Shown here: positions 36,262 through 44,997 of the stretch, one piece after another | How the letters are laid out: every line of letters begins with the position of its first letter | Numbering within the stretch: position 1 is the stretch's first letter | Source: Kangiella aquimarina DSM 16071 | GTDB lineage: Bacteria; Pseudomonadota; Gammaproteobacteria; Enterobacterales; Kangiellaceae | Reading direction: 5' to 3' | NCBI RefSeq assembly: GCF_000374105.1 | Contig: NZ_KB893650.1 | Span: 924,862-988,861 of the forward strand | DNA: 64,000 nt | Position numbers and translations under genes: made by a program | The notes under the pieces: generated by a model | Databases searched by the model: none | Told to the model about the DNA's origin: nothing | What the model saw: the letters and a program-made list of their open reading frames with translations, nothing else

Positions 36262-37683
36262 ATGGACTTTAATCCTATTTCAATAACGATGGCGGCAAGC
36301 CTGTTGGTGGCTTTTGGTGTGATCTGGATCTTTTTCGGCTGGTGGTTAGGCCGAAAAAACAAAGACCTGGATGACTTCATGCTGGCCGGACGTAATGTGG
36401 GCTTTGCCTTTGCTTCGGCAACGGCGATGGCAACCTGGATCACCAGTAATACGACTCTGGTAGCACCGCAGATGACTTATCAGTTTGGTATCTGGGGCAT
36501 GGTCGGTTACACAATGGCTTCACTTGGCTTAATTCTGTTCGCTCCGATGGCGAGACGCATTAAAGAGCTAATGCCCCAAGGCTACACCTGTGGTGACTTT
36601 ATCCGAGTGCGTTACGGTAAAGCCGCCTGGATCATTTTCTTAATCGTATCCTTCTGTTATGCACTGGGCTGGCTGGTCAGTCTGGGTATGGCCGGTGGTG
36701 TTCTGCTATCCACTTTAAGCGGACTCAGCTATCACCTGGGCATGACAGCCATCTTAATTATTTGTGTGGGTTATACCCTGCTGGGGGGACTCAGGGCGGT
36801 TATTGCCACTGACTATGTGCAAACCTTGATCATCCTATTTGGTGTGCTAATCATTGGTTTTGTCTGCTACCAGAGTGTAGGAATCGATACGATTTATGAA
36901 TCAGTTAAAAAAGAACACCCGAACCTTCTGAATTTATTATTCCCAGCATCGATAATGTTTCTATTCAACAATATCTTTTTTGGTATTGGTGAGATTTTCC
37001 ACTCTAATGTCTGGTGGTCGCGTGCATTGGCTTTCCGTGAAGGTATTGGTAAACGAGCATATCTTTTAGCTGGGCTGTTATGGCTACCAATTCCGATCGT
37101 CACTGGATTCATTGCTTTAGCAGCTCCATCACTTGGCATTTATCCAGCTGAAGCAGATATGGTTGGTCCGATGGTTGCGGCAAAACTATTAGGCTCAGTT
37201 GGTGCTGTATTCGTATTTATCGTAGTTTTCGCAGCGTTGGCATCCAGTCTCGATTCTTTATTGGCAGCAACCAGTGATTTGCTCACTAAAGATATCTATA
37301 AAGGTTTAATCAACAAACAGGCCGACAATAAAAGGCTGGAGAAAGTCGGTCGTCACGTAATTTTGATACTGGGTTTTGCAACATGGCTCATCTGTTTAGA
37401 TAGAACAGCTACTCTAGGCGAGGTATTGAATCTGGCTGCAGCTTTTGTTGCCAGTGCGATCTGGCCCATTGTATTAGGACTTTATCAGCAAAGGTTGTCA
37501 GGAATTTATGCTGGCGCAGCCATGGCATTAGGCACAATTTGTGGACTGATTGGGTATTTCGAAATCGGTTTCTATGTTGGTGCATTAATCAGTTGCTGTG
37601 TGTCATTTATTGTTTGTATGCTGGGACTGATGCTCAAAGACGATCAGTTTGACTGGAACCGTTTAGCAAATATGGAGAAGTAA
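36262..37683 (+). CDS. Sodium:solute symporter (SSS family)
   Basis: 473 residues, about 13 TM helices. DDFMLAGRNVGFAFASATAMATWITSNTTLVAPQMTYQFG and the VVFAALASSLDSLLAATSDLLTKDIYKGL segment are SSS signatures; the latter includes the Na2-site serines. The closest families I recognise are urea/ureide and proline-type carriers. The substrate is not determined, but the neighbouring M20 hydrolase and carbamoyltransferase suggest a ureido or amino-acid substrate. Confidence 0.88.
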   Translation: MDFNPISITMAASLLVAFGVIWIFFGWWLGRKNKDLDDFMLAGRNVGFAFASATAMATWITSNTTLVAPQMTYQFGIWGMVGYTMASLGLILFAPMARRIKELMPQGYTCGDFIRVRYGKAAWIIFLIVSFCYALGWLVSLGMAGGVLLSTLSGLSYHLGMTAILIICVGYTLLGGLRAVIATDYVQTLIILFGVLIIGFVCYQSVGIDTIYESVKKEHPNLLNLLFPASIMFLFNNIFFGIGEIFHSNVWWSRALAFREGIGKRAYLLAGLLWLPIPIVTGFIALAAPSLGIYPAEADMVGPMVAAKLLGSVGAVFVFIVVFAALASSLDSLLAATSDLLTKDIYKGLINKQADNKRLEKVGRHVILILGFATWLICLDRTATLGEVLNLAAAFVASAIWPIVLGLYQQRLSGIYAGAAMALGTICGLIGYFEIGFYVGALISCCVSFIVCMLGLMLKDDQFDWNRLANMEK

Positions 37684-37684
37684 C

Positions 37685-37807
37685 ATGCTAATGTCTTTTG
37701 ATGCGCTCCAATTTTTAATTCTCGCGGCGATGGCAGTGACCTGTCTGTCGCCAATCATCCTCATAGTGTTACTCGTAAGAGACTGGTTAAAGGACCAATT
37801 ATGGTAG
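37685..37807 (+). CDS. 40-residue single-TM membrane protein
   Basis: The ORF starts one base after the symporter stop and has GGAG 8 bases before its ATG. Its stop overlaps the carbamoyltransferase ATG by 7 bases. Residues about 8-31 form one hydrophobic helix, followed by a charged RDWLKDQLW tail. Position, ribosome binding site and overlap argue for a real translated gene coupling the two flanking ones. It may be a small subunit of the symporter. Confidence 0.65.
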   Translation: MLMSFDALQFLILAAMAVTCLSPIILIVLLVRDWLKDQLW

Positions 37808-38871
37808 ACCAATTGAAAGATGAAGATCTGGTATTTTCCAGAGCAAAACCTGATGTCTTTGGTGATGCACACCCCAAAGCATTATTGAAAACGATTCAAG
37901 AAGATGGTGATGCGCTTGTTAAGTTAGCAAATCAGCACATCATCACCTGCGATCAATTTGATCGCCAAACTATTTTGCAGCTATTCCGCTTGGCCAGCAA
38001 ATATGAAAGTAATCCCAAGCGTTACAACACACCGCTGCAAGGAAAGATTCTGATCAGTGCTTTTTATGAGCCCAGCACACGCACGCGCTTATCTTTTGAA
38101 AGTGCCTGGCATCGTCTCGGTGGTGACATCATGTCAATCACCGATCGTTCAACTACCGGTATCGCGAAAGGTGAATCATTAGCTGACATTGGCGAAATGT
38201 TTAATAACTATGGCGACTGTGTGGTACTGCGTGAATCAAATGAAGATTCAGTAAAAGAAATGACATCGACGCTACGTATTCCGATTATTAATGCGGGTAA
38301 CGGAACCGATGAGCATCCGACTCAGGCCATGGCCGATCTCTACACCATTTTTAAATGGCGCCCAGAGTTGTTGAAAGATAACCCACAGAAAATTCGTGTC
38401 GGTATTGTTGGCTTGCCTAATTACATGAGAACAGTTCGAAGCCTGCTCAAAATCTTTGCACTGTTCCCTGAGATTTTTGAAGAGGTTGTCATCATTCATG
38501 ACAAAACCGATGATGATATTTTCACAGAGGGGCAGAGAGAACAGCTTGAAAAAGCGGGTTTAAATCTACGTTTAACCAATCGTTTAAACAAAGAGTTGCC
38601 TGAACTGGATGTGGTTTATATTAACGCGATTGCATGGGTCGGTGATGACTTTGAATCGCACGGTGATAAGTTTGTACTCAATGCGCAATCACCATTAAAA
38701 GAAGACGCTATCATTTTGCATCCATTGGCGCGAGGTGATGAGCTGTCGACAGATTTAGATGAAACCCCTCACAACTGGTACTTTTCGCAGGCACGTGGTG
38801 CGGTATTTTTACGGATGGCACTGTTGACCTGTATGGTGGAAAGAACCGAAATGGTGATGGACGTAATATAG
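37801..38871 (+). CDS. Aspartate/ornithine carbamoyltransferase-like protein with altered acceptor site
   Basis: 356 residues, longer than PyrB by an N-terminal extension of about 45. Carbamoyl-phosphate motifs are intact: FYEPSTRTRLSFE, the 80s-loop lysine in AKGESLADI, the Arg in VVLRES, and GTDEHPTQAMADLYT. The C-terminal half resembles PyrB (DETPHNWYFSQARGAVFLRMALL). The RVQKER segment that binds aspartate in PyrB is replaced by INAIAWVGD, and HPLPR is HPLARG. The acceptor is therefore probably not aspartate. It follows the symporter and 40-residue genes with overlap. Confidence 0.82.
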   Translation: MVDQLKDEDLVFSRAKPDVFGDAHPKALLKTIQEDGDALVKLANQHIITCDQFDRQTILQLFRLASKYESNPKRYNTPLQGKILISAFYEPSTRTRLSFESAWHRLGGDIMSITDRSTTGIAKGESLADIGEMFNNYGDCVVLRESNEDSVKEMTSTLRIPIINAGNGTDEHPTQAMADLYTIFKWRPELLKDNPQKIRVGIVGLPNYMRTVRSLLKIFALFPEIFEEVVIIHDKTDDDIFTEGQREQLEKAGLNLRLTNRLNKELPELDVVYINAIAWVGDDFESHGDKFVLNAQSPLKEDAIILHPLARGDELSTDLDETPHNWYFSQARGAVFLRMALLTCMVERTEMVMDVI

Positions 38872-39003
38872 GTATTAATAGGTATTAAATAGTCTCTGGC
38901 CACAACCTCATTAATTTAAGAATGAGGTTGTCCCACCAGAGAAAGCGTTTAACCCTGATTTCAAAAAATATTTTATAGATAAGATTCCAAGGAGAATTTT
39001 TAT

Positions 39004-41016
39004 ATGTGCGGTATTGCCGGTGTAATTCATCGTGACAAAGATCGAACTATTGATGCACAAACGCTCGTCAACATGGCGGCCATTCAATATCACCGAGGGC
39101 CTGATAACTTCGGTTATTACAATCCTGAAGGTGTTGGCGTTGGCATGAGCCATGCACGGCTGACCATTATCGATCTCGATGAAGAACGCGGGCGTCAGCC
39201 TCTTGTCAGTGATGACCAGCGTTACATGATGGTGCATAACGGTGAGTTTTATGACTTCCAGCGCATTCGTGCCGATATGACGGCGCAGGGCGCTCGTTAT
39301 CAAACCAAAAGTGACTCTGAAATCGTGCTGCAAATGTATCCGCACTACGGCATCGAAAAAACTGTCGAAAACTTGCGCGGTGAGTTCGCCTTTTCAATTT
39401 ACGATCGCGAAGAAGAAACCATGTATCTAGTTCGTGACCGCTTCGGCATCAAGCCGTTATACTGGACTGAAACGGTACATGGCGTGGTATTTGGTTCTGA
39501 GCTAAAGGTGTTGTTCGCGCATCCTGAAGTTAAGCGTGAAATAGATTCAGAAGGTTTATACCACCAATTGATTCAGGTGATGATTCCGGGTTCAACTGCG
39601 TTTAAAGGTGTTAATCAGGTTCCTCCGGGTCACTGGATCAAAATCCAACGTCGTAATGGAAAGCTTGAAATATCTGAACATAAGTACTGGGATATTGACT
39701 TCCCGCAAGCCGAGGCGCATCTGAATGTTAAAGATGAACAGGAATACATTGATGGCGTTCGTGAAAATCTTTTAGAAGCGGTACAACATCGTCTTAATGC
39801 TGATGTTCCTGTTGGTGCTTATTTGTCAGGCGGTATCGATTCCTGTTCGATTCTTGGCTTGTCTGCCTCGGTGCGTCAGGATCCGGTGAAAGCTTTCACC
39901 ATTGGCTTTGATGATGCTGATTATGATGAAACACCGATTGCCCGCGAAATGGCGGAGATGACAGGCGCAGAACAAATCATTCTGCCACTCTCTGCGGAAC
40001 ACTTGTATGACCATTTTGAACGAACCATCTGGCATACCGAAAGAACTATCTACAACACGCTAGGCGTTGCCAAATTGTTAATGAGTCAGAAGGTTCGTGA
40101 GCAGGGCTATAAAGTGGTCTTGACGGGCGAGGGTAGTGATGAATTATTTGCGGGTTACCCTGCCTTCCGTAATGACATGTTCCTGTATGGGCTGGATGAT
40201 CTGCCAGAAAACCTGCGCAAAGAAATGCAATCAACACTGGCCGAATCCAACAAACTATTCAAGGGTGCCATGTTGCCACGCGAAGCTTTCCGCTCCGAAG
40301 CGATAGATGCCAAAGTCGGCTTTACGCCAACCTGTATTCAAAACTGGATGGGCTGTGATGGATTCGCGCGTCAGTTAATGAGCAAAGACCATCAGGCTAA
40401 TATCAGCGATTATGATCCAGGTACTGCAATGGCTGAACAGTTTGATGAAAATCAGCTGGAAGGTCGTCATCCACTGGATAAGGCGCAATACGTCTGGATT
40501 AAAACCATGCTCGAAGGTCAGATCCTGACCTGGGGTGGTGATCGTGTTGATATGGCTAACTCGATGGAAGCGCGTCCACCGTTCCTCGACCATCATCTGG
40601 CAGCCTACGCGGTAAATATTCCGCCACAAATGCGAATCAAAGGCCCGGTAGAGAAATACGTCTTGAAAGAAGCGATGAAAGGCTTGCTACCAGAAACCCT
40701 ATACAAACGTCAGAAGTTCGCCTTTATGGCACCGCCAGCGCATACCGACAAGAAAAAATGGAATGCCCTGATGGAACTGATGGAAGAGTTCGCCAGCGAA
40801 GAAAAAGTCGCTGCAGCAGGCTTGATTGATTACGGTGCACTACAGGATATGATCAAGAAGAATGATGATCCAACAGTGCCGCGTGAAGATAAAGTACAGA
40901 TGGATGCCATCCTCAACCACGTACTTGGCGTTCAACTATTACATCACCACTTCATTGAAAACGACGTGCCGAAAATGGCCGCCGCCAAAGCCCATGAACT
41001 AGGGTGGGTTGCTTAA
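39004..41016 (+). CDS. asnB: Asparagine synthase (glutamine-hydrolysing)
   Basis: 670 residues. The Ntn glutaminase domain has the nucleophilic Cys2 (MCGIAGV), HRGPD and VHNGEFYDF. The synthetase domain has the PP-loop YLSGGIDSCS and LTGEGSDELFAGY. It is longer than E. coli AsnB (about 554) and closer to the longer AsnB/AsnO group. It makes Asn from Asp, Gln and ATP, though relatives amidate other acids. It lies 132 bases after the carbamoyltransferase gene without a visible terminator. Confidence 0.92.
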   Translation: MCGIAGVIHRDKDRTIDAQTLVNMAAIQYHRGPDNFGYYNPEGVGVGMSHARLTIIDLDEERGRQPLVSDDQRYMMVHNGEFYDFQRIRADMTAQGARYQTKSDSEIVLQMYPHYGIEKTVENLRGEFAFSIYDREEETMYLVRDRFGIKPLYWTETVHGVVFGSELKVLFAHPEVKREIDSEGLYHQLIQVMIPGSTAFKGVNQVPPGHWIKIQRRNGKLEISEHKYWDIDFPQAEAHLNVKDEQEYIDGVRENLLEAVQHRLNADVPVGAYLSGGIDSCSILGLSASVRQDPVKAFTIGFDDADYDETPIAREMAEMTGAEQIILPLSAEHLYDHFERTIWHTERTIYNTLGVAKLLMSQKVREQGYKVVLTGEGSDELFAGYPAFRNDMFLYGLDDLPENLRKEMQSTLAESNKLFKGAMLPREAFRSEAIDAKVGFTPTCIQNWMGCDGFARQLMSKDHQANISDYDPGTAMAEQFDENQLEGRHPLDKAQYVWIKTMLEGQILTWGGDRVDMANSMEARPPFLDHHLAAYAVNIPPQMRIKGPVEKYVLKEAMKGLLPETLYKRQKFAFMAPPAHTDKKKWNALMELMEEFASEEKVAAAGLIDYGALQDMIKKNDDPTVPREDKVQMDAILNHVLGVQLLHHHFIENDVPKMAAAKAHELGWVA

Positions 41017-41042
41017 AAACGATAAGCAATTGATAAATCTGA

Positions 41043-41075
41043 AACGGCAGCTACTTAGGCTGTCGTTTTTATTTT
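41043..41075 (+). terminator. Rho-independent terminator after asnB
   Basis: ACGGCAG (41044-41050) pairs with CTGTCGT (one G-T pair), followed by TTTTTATTTT. Confidence 0.75.
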
Positions 41076-41295
41076 CGAACGTAAAAATTAAAGTACAGAA
41101 GAAATTGTTTGTTCAGAATAAATAGCTATTGGTGATGACCATTGTCTGGTAATCTTTGCTAAAAGTTTGTAGGTGTTCAAAACTTGTTGATGATACAAAA
41201 TTGAACCAAAGGAAGGAGCTATTGCTTTTGAATCATAAATTGCCCCTACAAGTGAGCTCAATAGATTATTTAAAACAAAGGGAGGGGCTTACCTA

Positions 41296-41367
41296 ATGCT
41301 AATTCCAAACAGAGATATGTTCAGTAAACCTGAATATCTGCAAACTATTTATGATTATAGTAAGTGA
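41296..41367 (+). CDS. Putative 23-residue peptide or gene remnant
   Basis: ATG with GGAGG 10 bases upstream; the product has no recognisable similarity. It ends 10 bases before the next gene. It may be a degraded gene start. Confidence 0.25.
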   Translation: MLIPNRDMFSKPEYLQTIYDYSK

Positions 41368-41377
41368 TAGGTGAACT

Positions 41378-41695
41378 ATGGACATAATTTTGTTAAAAGA
41401 ATGTGCTTTGAGTCTAAAAAGGTTGATAGAGAAGTATTCTTCAGACCCAGAGGTGAAGTTACTAGCTACAGCTCTAGAAGAACTTATTGAAGACATATTA
41501 AACGATAGAGTGGGGCTGCCACTGGATTCCTCCCAAATTCCAGGGCGGAAGTTAATGGAGGAAACTAATATACGGCAGTACAAAGATCTTTCTTCTACAT
41601 ATTCGACTTTTGTTCTAGAGGCTTCTGGAGGAGATGATACTTGGGGAGACTTACGAAAAATTGTTAATGACATAAAGAAGGAAATAAAAAATTGA
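41378..41695 (+). CDS. Hypothetical protein, AT-rich
   Basis: 105 residues, mostly helical, acidic N-terminal half (LKRLIEKYSSDPEVKLLATALEELIEDIL) and no signal peptide. Codon use is more A/T-rich than in flanking genes. I recognise no domain. Size and setting resemble small immunity or orphan proteins, but nothing in the sequence proves that. AGGTGAACT precedes the ATG. Confidence 0.55.
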   Translation: MDIILLKECALSLKRLIEKYSSDPEVKLLATALEELIEDILNDRVGLPLDSSQIPGRKLMEETNIRQYKDLSSTYSTFVLEASGGDDTWGDLRKIVNDIKKEIKN

Positions 41696-41721
41696 AGAGC
41701 AACACTAAAAAGCTAGCAAGA

Positions 41722-41743
41722 GTAGGGTGCGTCGTGACGCACC
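41722..41743. repeat. REP-like palindrome (d)
   Basis: GTAG at 41722-41725 is followed by GGTGCGTC-GT-GACGCACC (41726-41743). It is the same layout as palindromes (b) and (c). Confidence 0.6.
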
Positions 41744-41771
41744 TTAAGAATTTTAGCGATGAGAAAGTAAT

Positions 41772-42203
41772 ATGTATAAAAAATATTGTTTAATCTTATT
41801 AATAATTATATTAAGCGCATGTAAAGGCGAAGTTAACACTGTAGTTATTGAGCTAGCTGATCACTATGATAAGAAAAGTGTATTAGTTGAGCTTGAAAAT
41901 AATGGTGCCAATTGCAACCTTGTAAAGCAAAAGCTTCACTGCGATTCAGGTGATATGGAGCTTGTGAATGAAACAATAAGGGGTATTGGTTTAAGAGAGT
42001 TCCCCGCTGGCTCGATCTATCTAGGAATGCCTGGTCTTCATGAGGCTGTCATTGAAGAATTGAATAAAAGACAAATAGCCTACCAAATCAAACTTAAAAA
42101 AAATAAAAAGTGGTTAATTGTTGGGCAAGAAAATCTTGAAATACTGCATAATATAATTGATGAAAAAACGCATGAGCTAAGGTTGGCGGAAAATCAAGAA
42201 TAA
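41772..42203 (+). CDS. Small lipoprotein, unknown function, AT-rich
   Basis: 143 residues. The lipobox IILSAC gives Cys17. The mature domain mixes alpha and beta (VVIELADHYDKKSVLVELENNGANCNLVKQKLHCDSGDMELVNETIRGI) with two cysteines that may pair. No family is recognised. Like the preceding gene it is A/T-rich and lacks clear operon partners. Confidence 0.6.
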   Translation: MYKKYCLILLIIILSACKGEVNTVVIELADHYDKKSVLVELENNGANCNLVKQKLHCDSGDMELVNETIRGIGLREFPAGSIYLGMPGLHEAVIEELNKRQIAYQIKLKKNKKWLIVGQENLEILHNIIDEKTHELRLAENQE

Positions 42204-42239
42204 GTTTGAAGACATCAGTAAATTACTTTTTCGCACCCT

Positions 42240-42695
42240 CTACTGCTCTATATTCGTCTGTTGATCGATGTCCTGTGCATTCATCATGCTGGCGACGCGT
42301 TGAAAGGCGGCCAGGAGTTGTGTCTGCTCCCAGTCTTCCAATCGATTAAATCGTTCGATGAAATAATCCTGCATCGGTGGTGGTGCTAATTCCAATAGAG
42401 CCTGGCCTTTCTCGGTTAATGATAGGTTAAAGCGACGCTTGTCGGTTTGGCTTCTGATGCGTGTGACCAGTTCGCGATCCTGCATTCGGTCAATAATGCT
42501 GGTGATAGTGCCCTGACTTAAATTCAGTGTTTCAGCCAGTTCTTTGGGCGAGATACCATTGGTGCGGCTGATTTGTTTCAGTATCAGAAGTTGTGGGCCA
42601 GTGACACCGGCTTTCTTGGCAAGCTCTTTGGAATAGAGATCATTGGAGCGAATGATTTTACGCAGGGAGACAAGAAGATCTTCGTATTTTTCCAT
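42240..42695 (-). CDS. MarR-family transcriptional regulator
   Basis: 151 residues with a winged helix-turn-helix: GVTGPQLLILKQISRTNGISPKELAETLNLSQGTITSIIDRMQDRELVTRIRSQTDKRRFNLSLTEKG. It is divergent from frmA-fghA with a 235-base gap, so it may regulate that operon. The ligand is unknown. No Cys-based redox switch is seen. Confidence 0.9.
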   Translation of the reverse strand: MEKYEDLLVSLRKIIRSNDLYSKELAKKAGVTGPQLLILKQISRTNGISPKELAETLNLSQGTITSIIDRMQDRELVTRIRSQTDKRRFNLSLTEKGQALLELAPPPMQDYFIERFNRLEDWEQTQLLAAFQRVASMMNAQDIDQQTNIEQ

Positions 42696-42912
42696 AGAGC
42701 TTTTATTGAATTGTGCTGACTGATAATAGAACCAACTTTAACCAAATATGTATATAAAATCCATGCCAGTGCTAATCATGGCTATCCGCTTACATTAATT
42801 TCACGGCTCAATGCTAAATTATGCTTTTAATTAATAGTCACTATTTATGACCGAACAGACAGCTTCGATTGCAATTATTGAGTACTGTTGTAAGGTTTGG
42901 TAATCAAATTGA

Positions 42913-44055
<1,143 letters not shown>

Positions 44056-44063
44056 GAGCCAGT

Positions 44064-44900
44064 ATGAGTATTAATGAAATTTCAGCGAATCGAAGTTTTG
44101 GCGGTTGGCATAAACAATTTACCCATACTTCTTCAGTGTTGAATTGTGAAATGCGTTTTGCCGTTTATTTGCCACCTCAGATGGAGCAGGGAAAAAATGT
44201 GCCCGTTTTATACTGGCTTTCCGGGCTGACCTGTACCGATGAAAACTTTATGCAGAAGGCTGGCGCGCATCGCATGGCGGCAGAACTAGGCATGATGATC
44301 GTTGCGCCAGACACCAGTCCGCGCGGTGACGATGTGGCTGATGATGAGGGATACGATCTCGGTAAGGGCGCGGGCTTTTATGTTAATGCCACACAGGAGC
44401 CGTGGGCAAAGCACTATCAGATGTATGACTATGTTACTCGCGAACTACCTCAGATTATCGAGGGCAACTTTTCAGTAAACAATAAGAAAGCCATTCTCGG
44501 ACATTCGATGGGTGGACATGGCGCGCTGATGATTGCTTTGCGTAATCCGGATATGTTTGTTTCAGCTTCCGCATTTAGCCCCATCGTTAACCCCATGAAT
44601 TGCCCCTGGGGAAAAAAAGCCTTTACCGCCTATTTGGGTTCTGATGAGCAGGAGTGGCAACAATATGATAGCTGTTTTCTGCTAGAACAGGCCGAAAAGC
44701 AAATCCCCATGCTGGTGTCACAGGGCGATGCCGATCAGTTTTTAACCGAGCAGCTTAAACCAGAAACATTGCAAGCTGTTGCCCGCAAAAAAAATTACCC
44801 TCTCATTCTCGAAATCCATCAAGGATATGATCACAGCTATTACTTTATTGCCAGCTTCATTGAACAGCACTTAAAGTTTCACGCTGAGCATTTGGCTTAA
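44064..44900 (+). CDS. fghA: S-formylglutathione hydrolase
   Basis: 278 residues, alpha/beta hydrolase of the esterase D family. YWLSGLTCTDENFMQKAGAHRMAAELGMMIVAPDTSPRGDDV is the family signature. The nucleophile is in LGHSMGGHGAL, and the Asp and His lie in QGDADQFL and GYDHSYYFI. It hydrolyses the FrmA product to formate and glutathione. Confidence 0.96.
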   Translation: MSINEISANRSFGGWHKQFTHTSSVLNCEMRFAVYLPPQMEQGKNVPVLYWLSGLTCTDENFMQKAGAHRMAAELGMMIVAPDTSPRGDDVADDEGYDLGKGAGFYVNATQEPWAKHYQMYDYVTRELPQIIEGNFSVNNKKAILGHSMGGHGALMIALRNPDMFVSASAFSPIVNPMNCPWGKKAFTAYLGSDEQEWQQYDSCFLLEQAEKQIPMLVSQGDADQFLTEQLKPETLQAVARKKNYPLILEIHQGYDHSYYFIASFIEQHLKFHAEHLA

Positions 44901-44920
44901 ATAATCTTGTAAATTTCGAT

Positions 44921-44948
44921 CAAAAAAAGAGGTGCCTTTCGGCACCTC
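44921..44948. terminator. Bidirectional terminator fghA / norB
   Basis: GAGGTGCC-TTTC-GGCACCTC with seven A on its left, giving a T tract for norB on the minus strand. Confidence 0.85.
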
Positions 44949-44997
44949 AATTGTTTCGGGGCAATGTTATGGTTATTAAAGTGAATCTGTCAGTCGG

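Larger units (their letters stand above)
41017..41377 (+). other. AT-rich intergenic region after asnB
   Basis: It contains the asnB terminator (41043-41075) and a 23-codon frame at 41296-41367. The remainder is AT-rich with nothing I recognise. It marks the left side of a short stretch of orphan genes. Confidence 0.6.
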
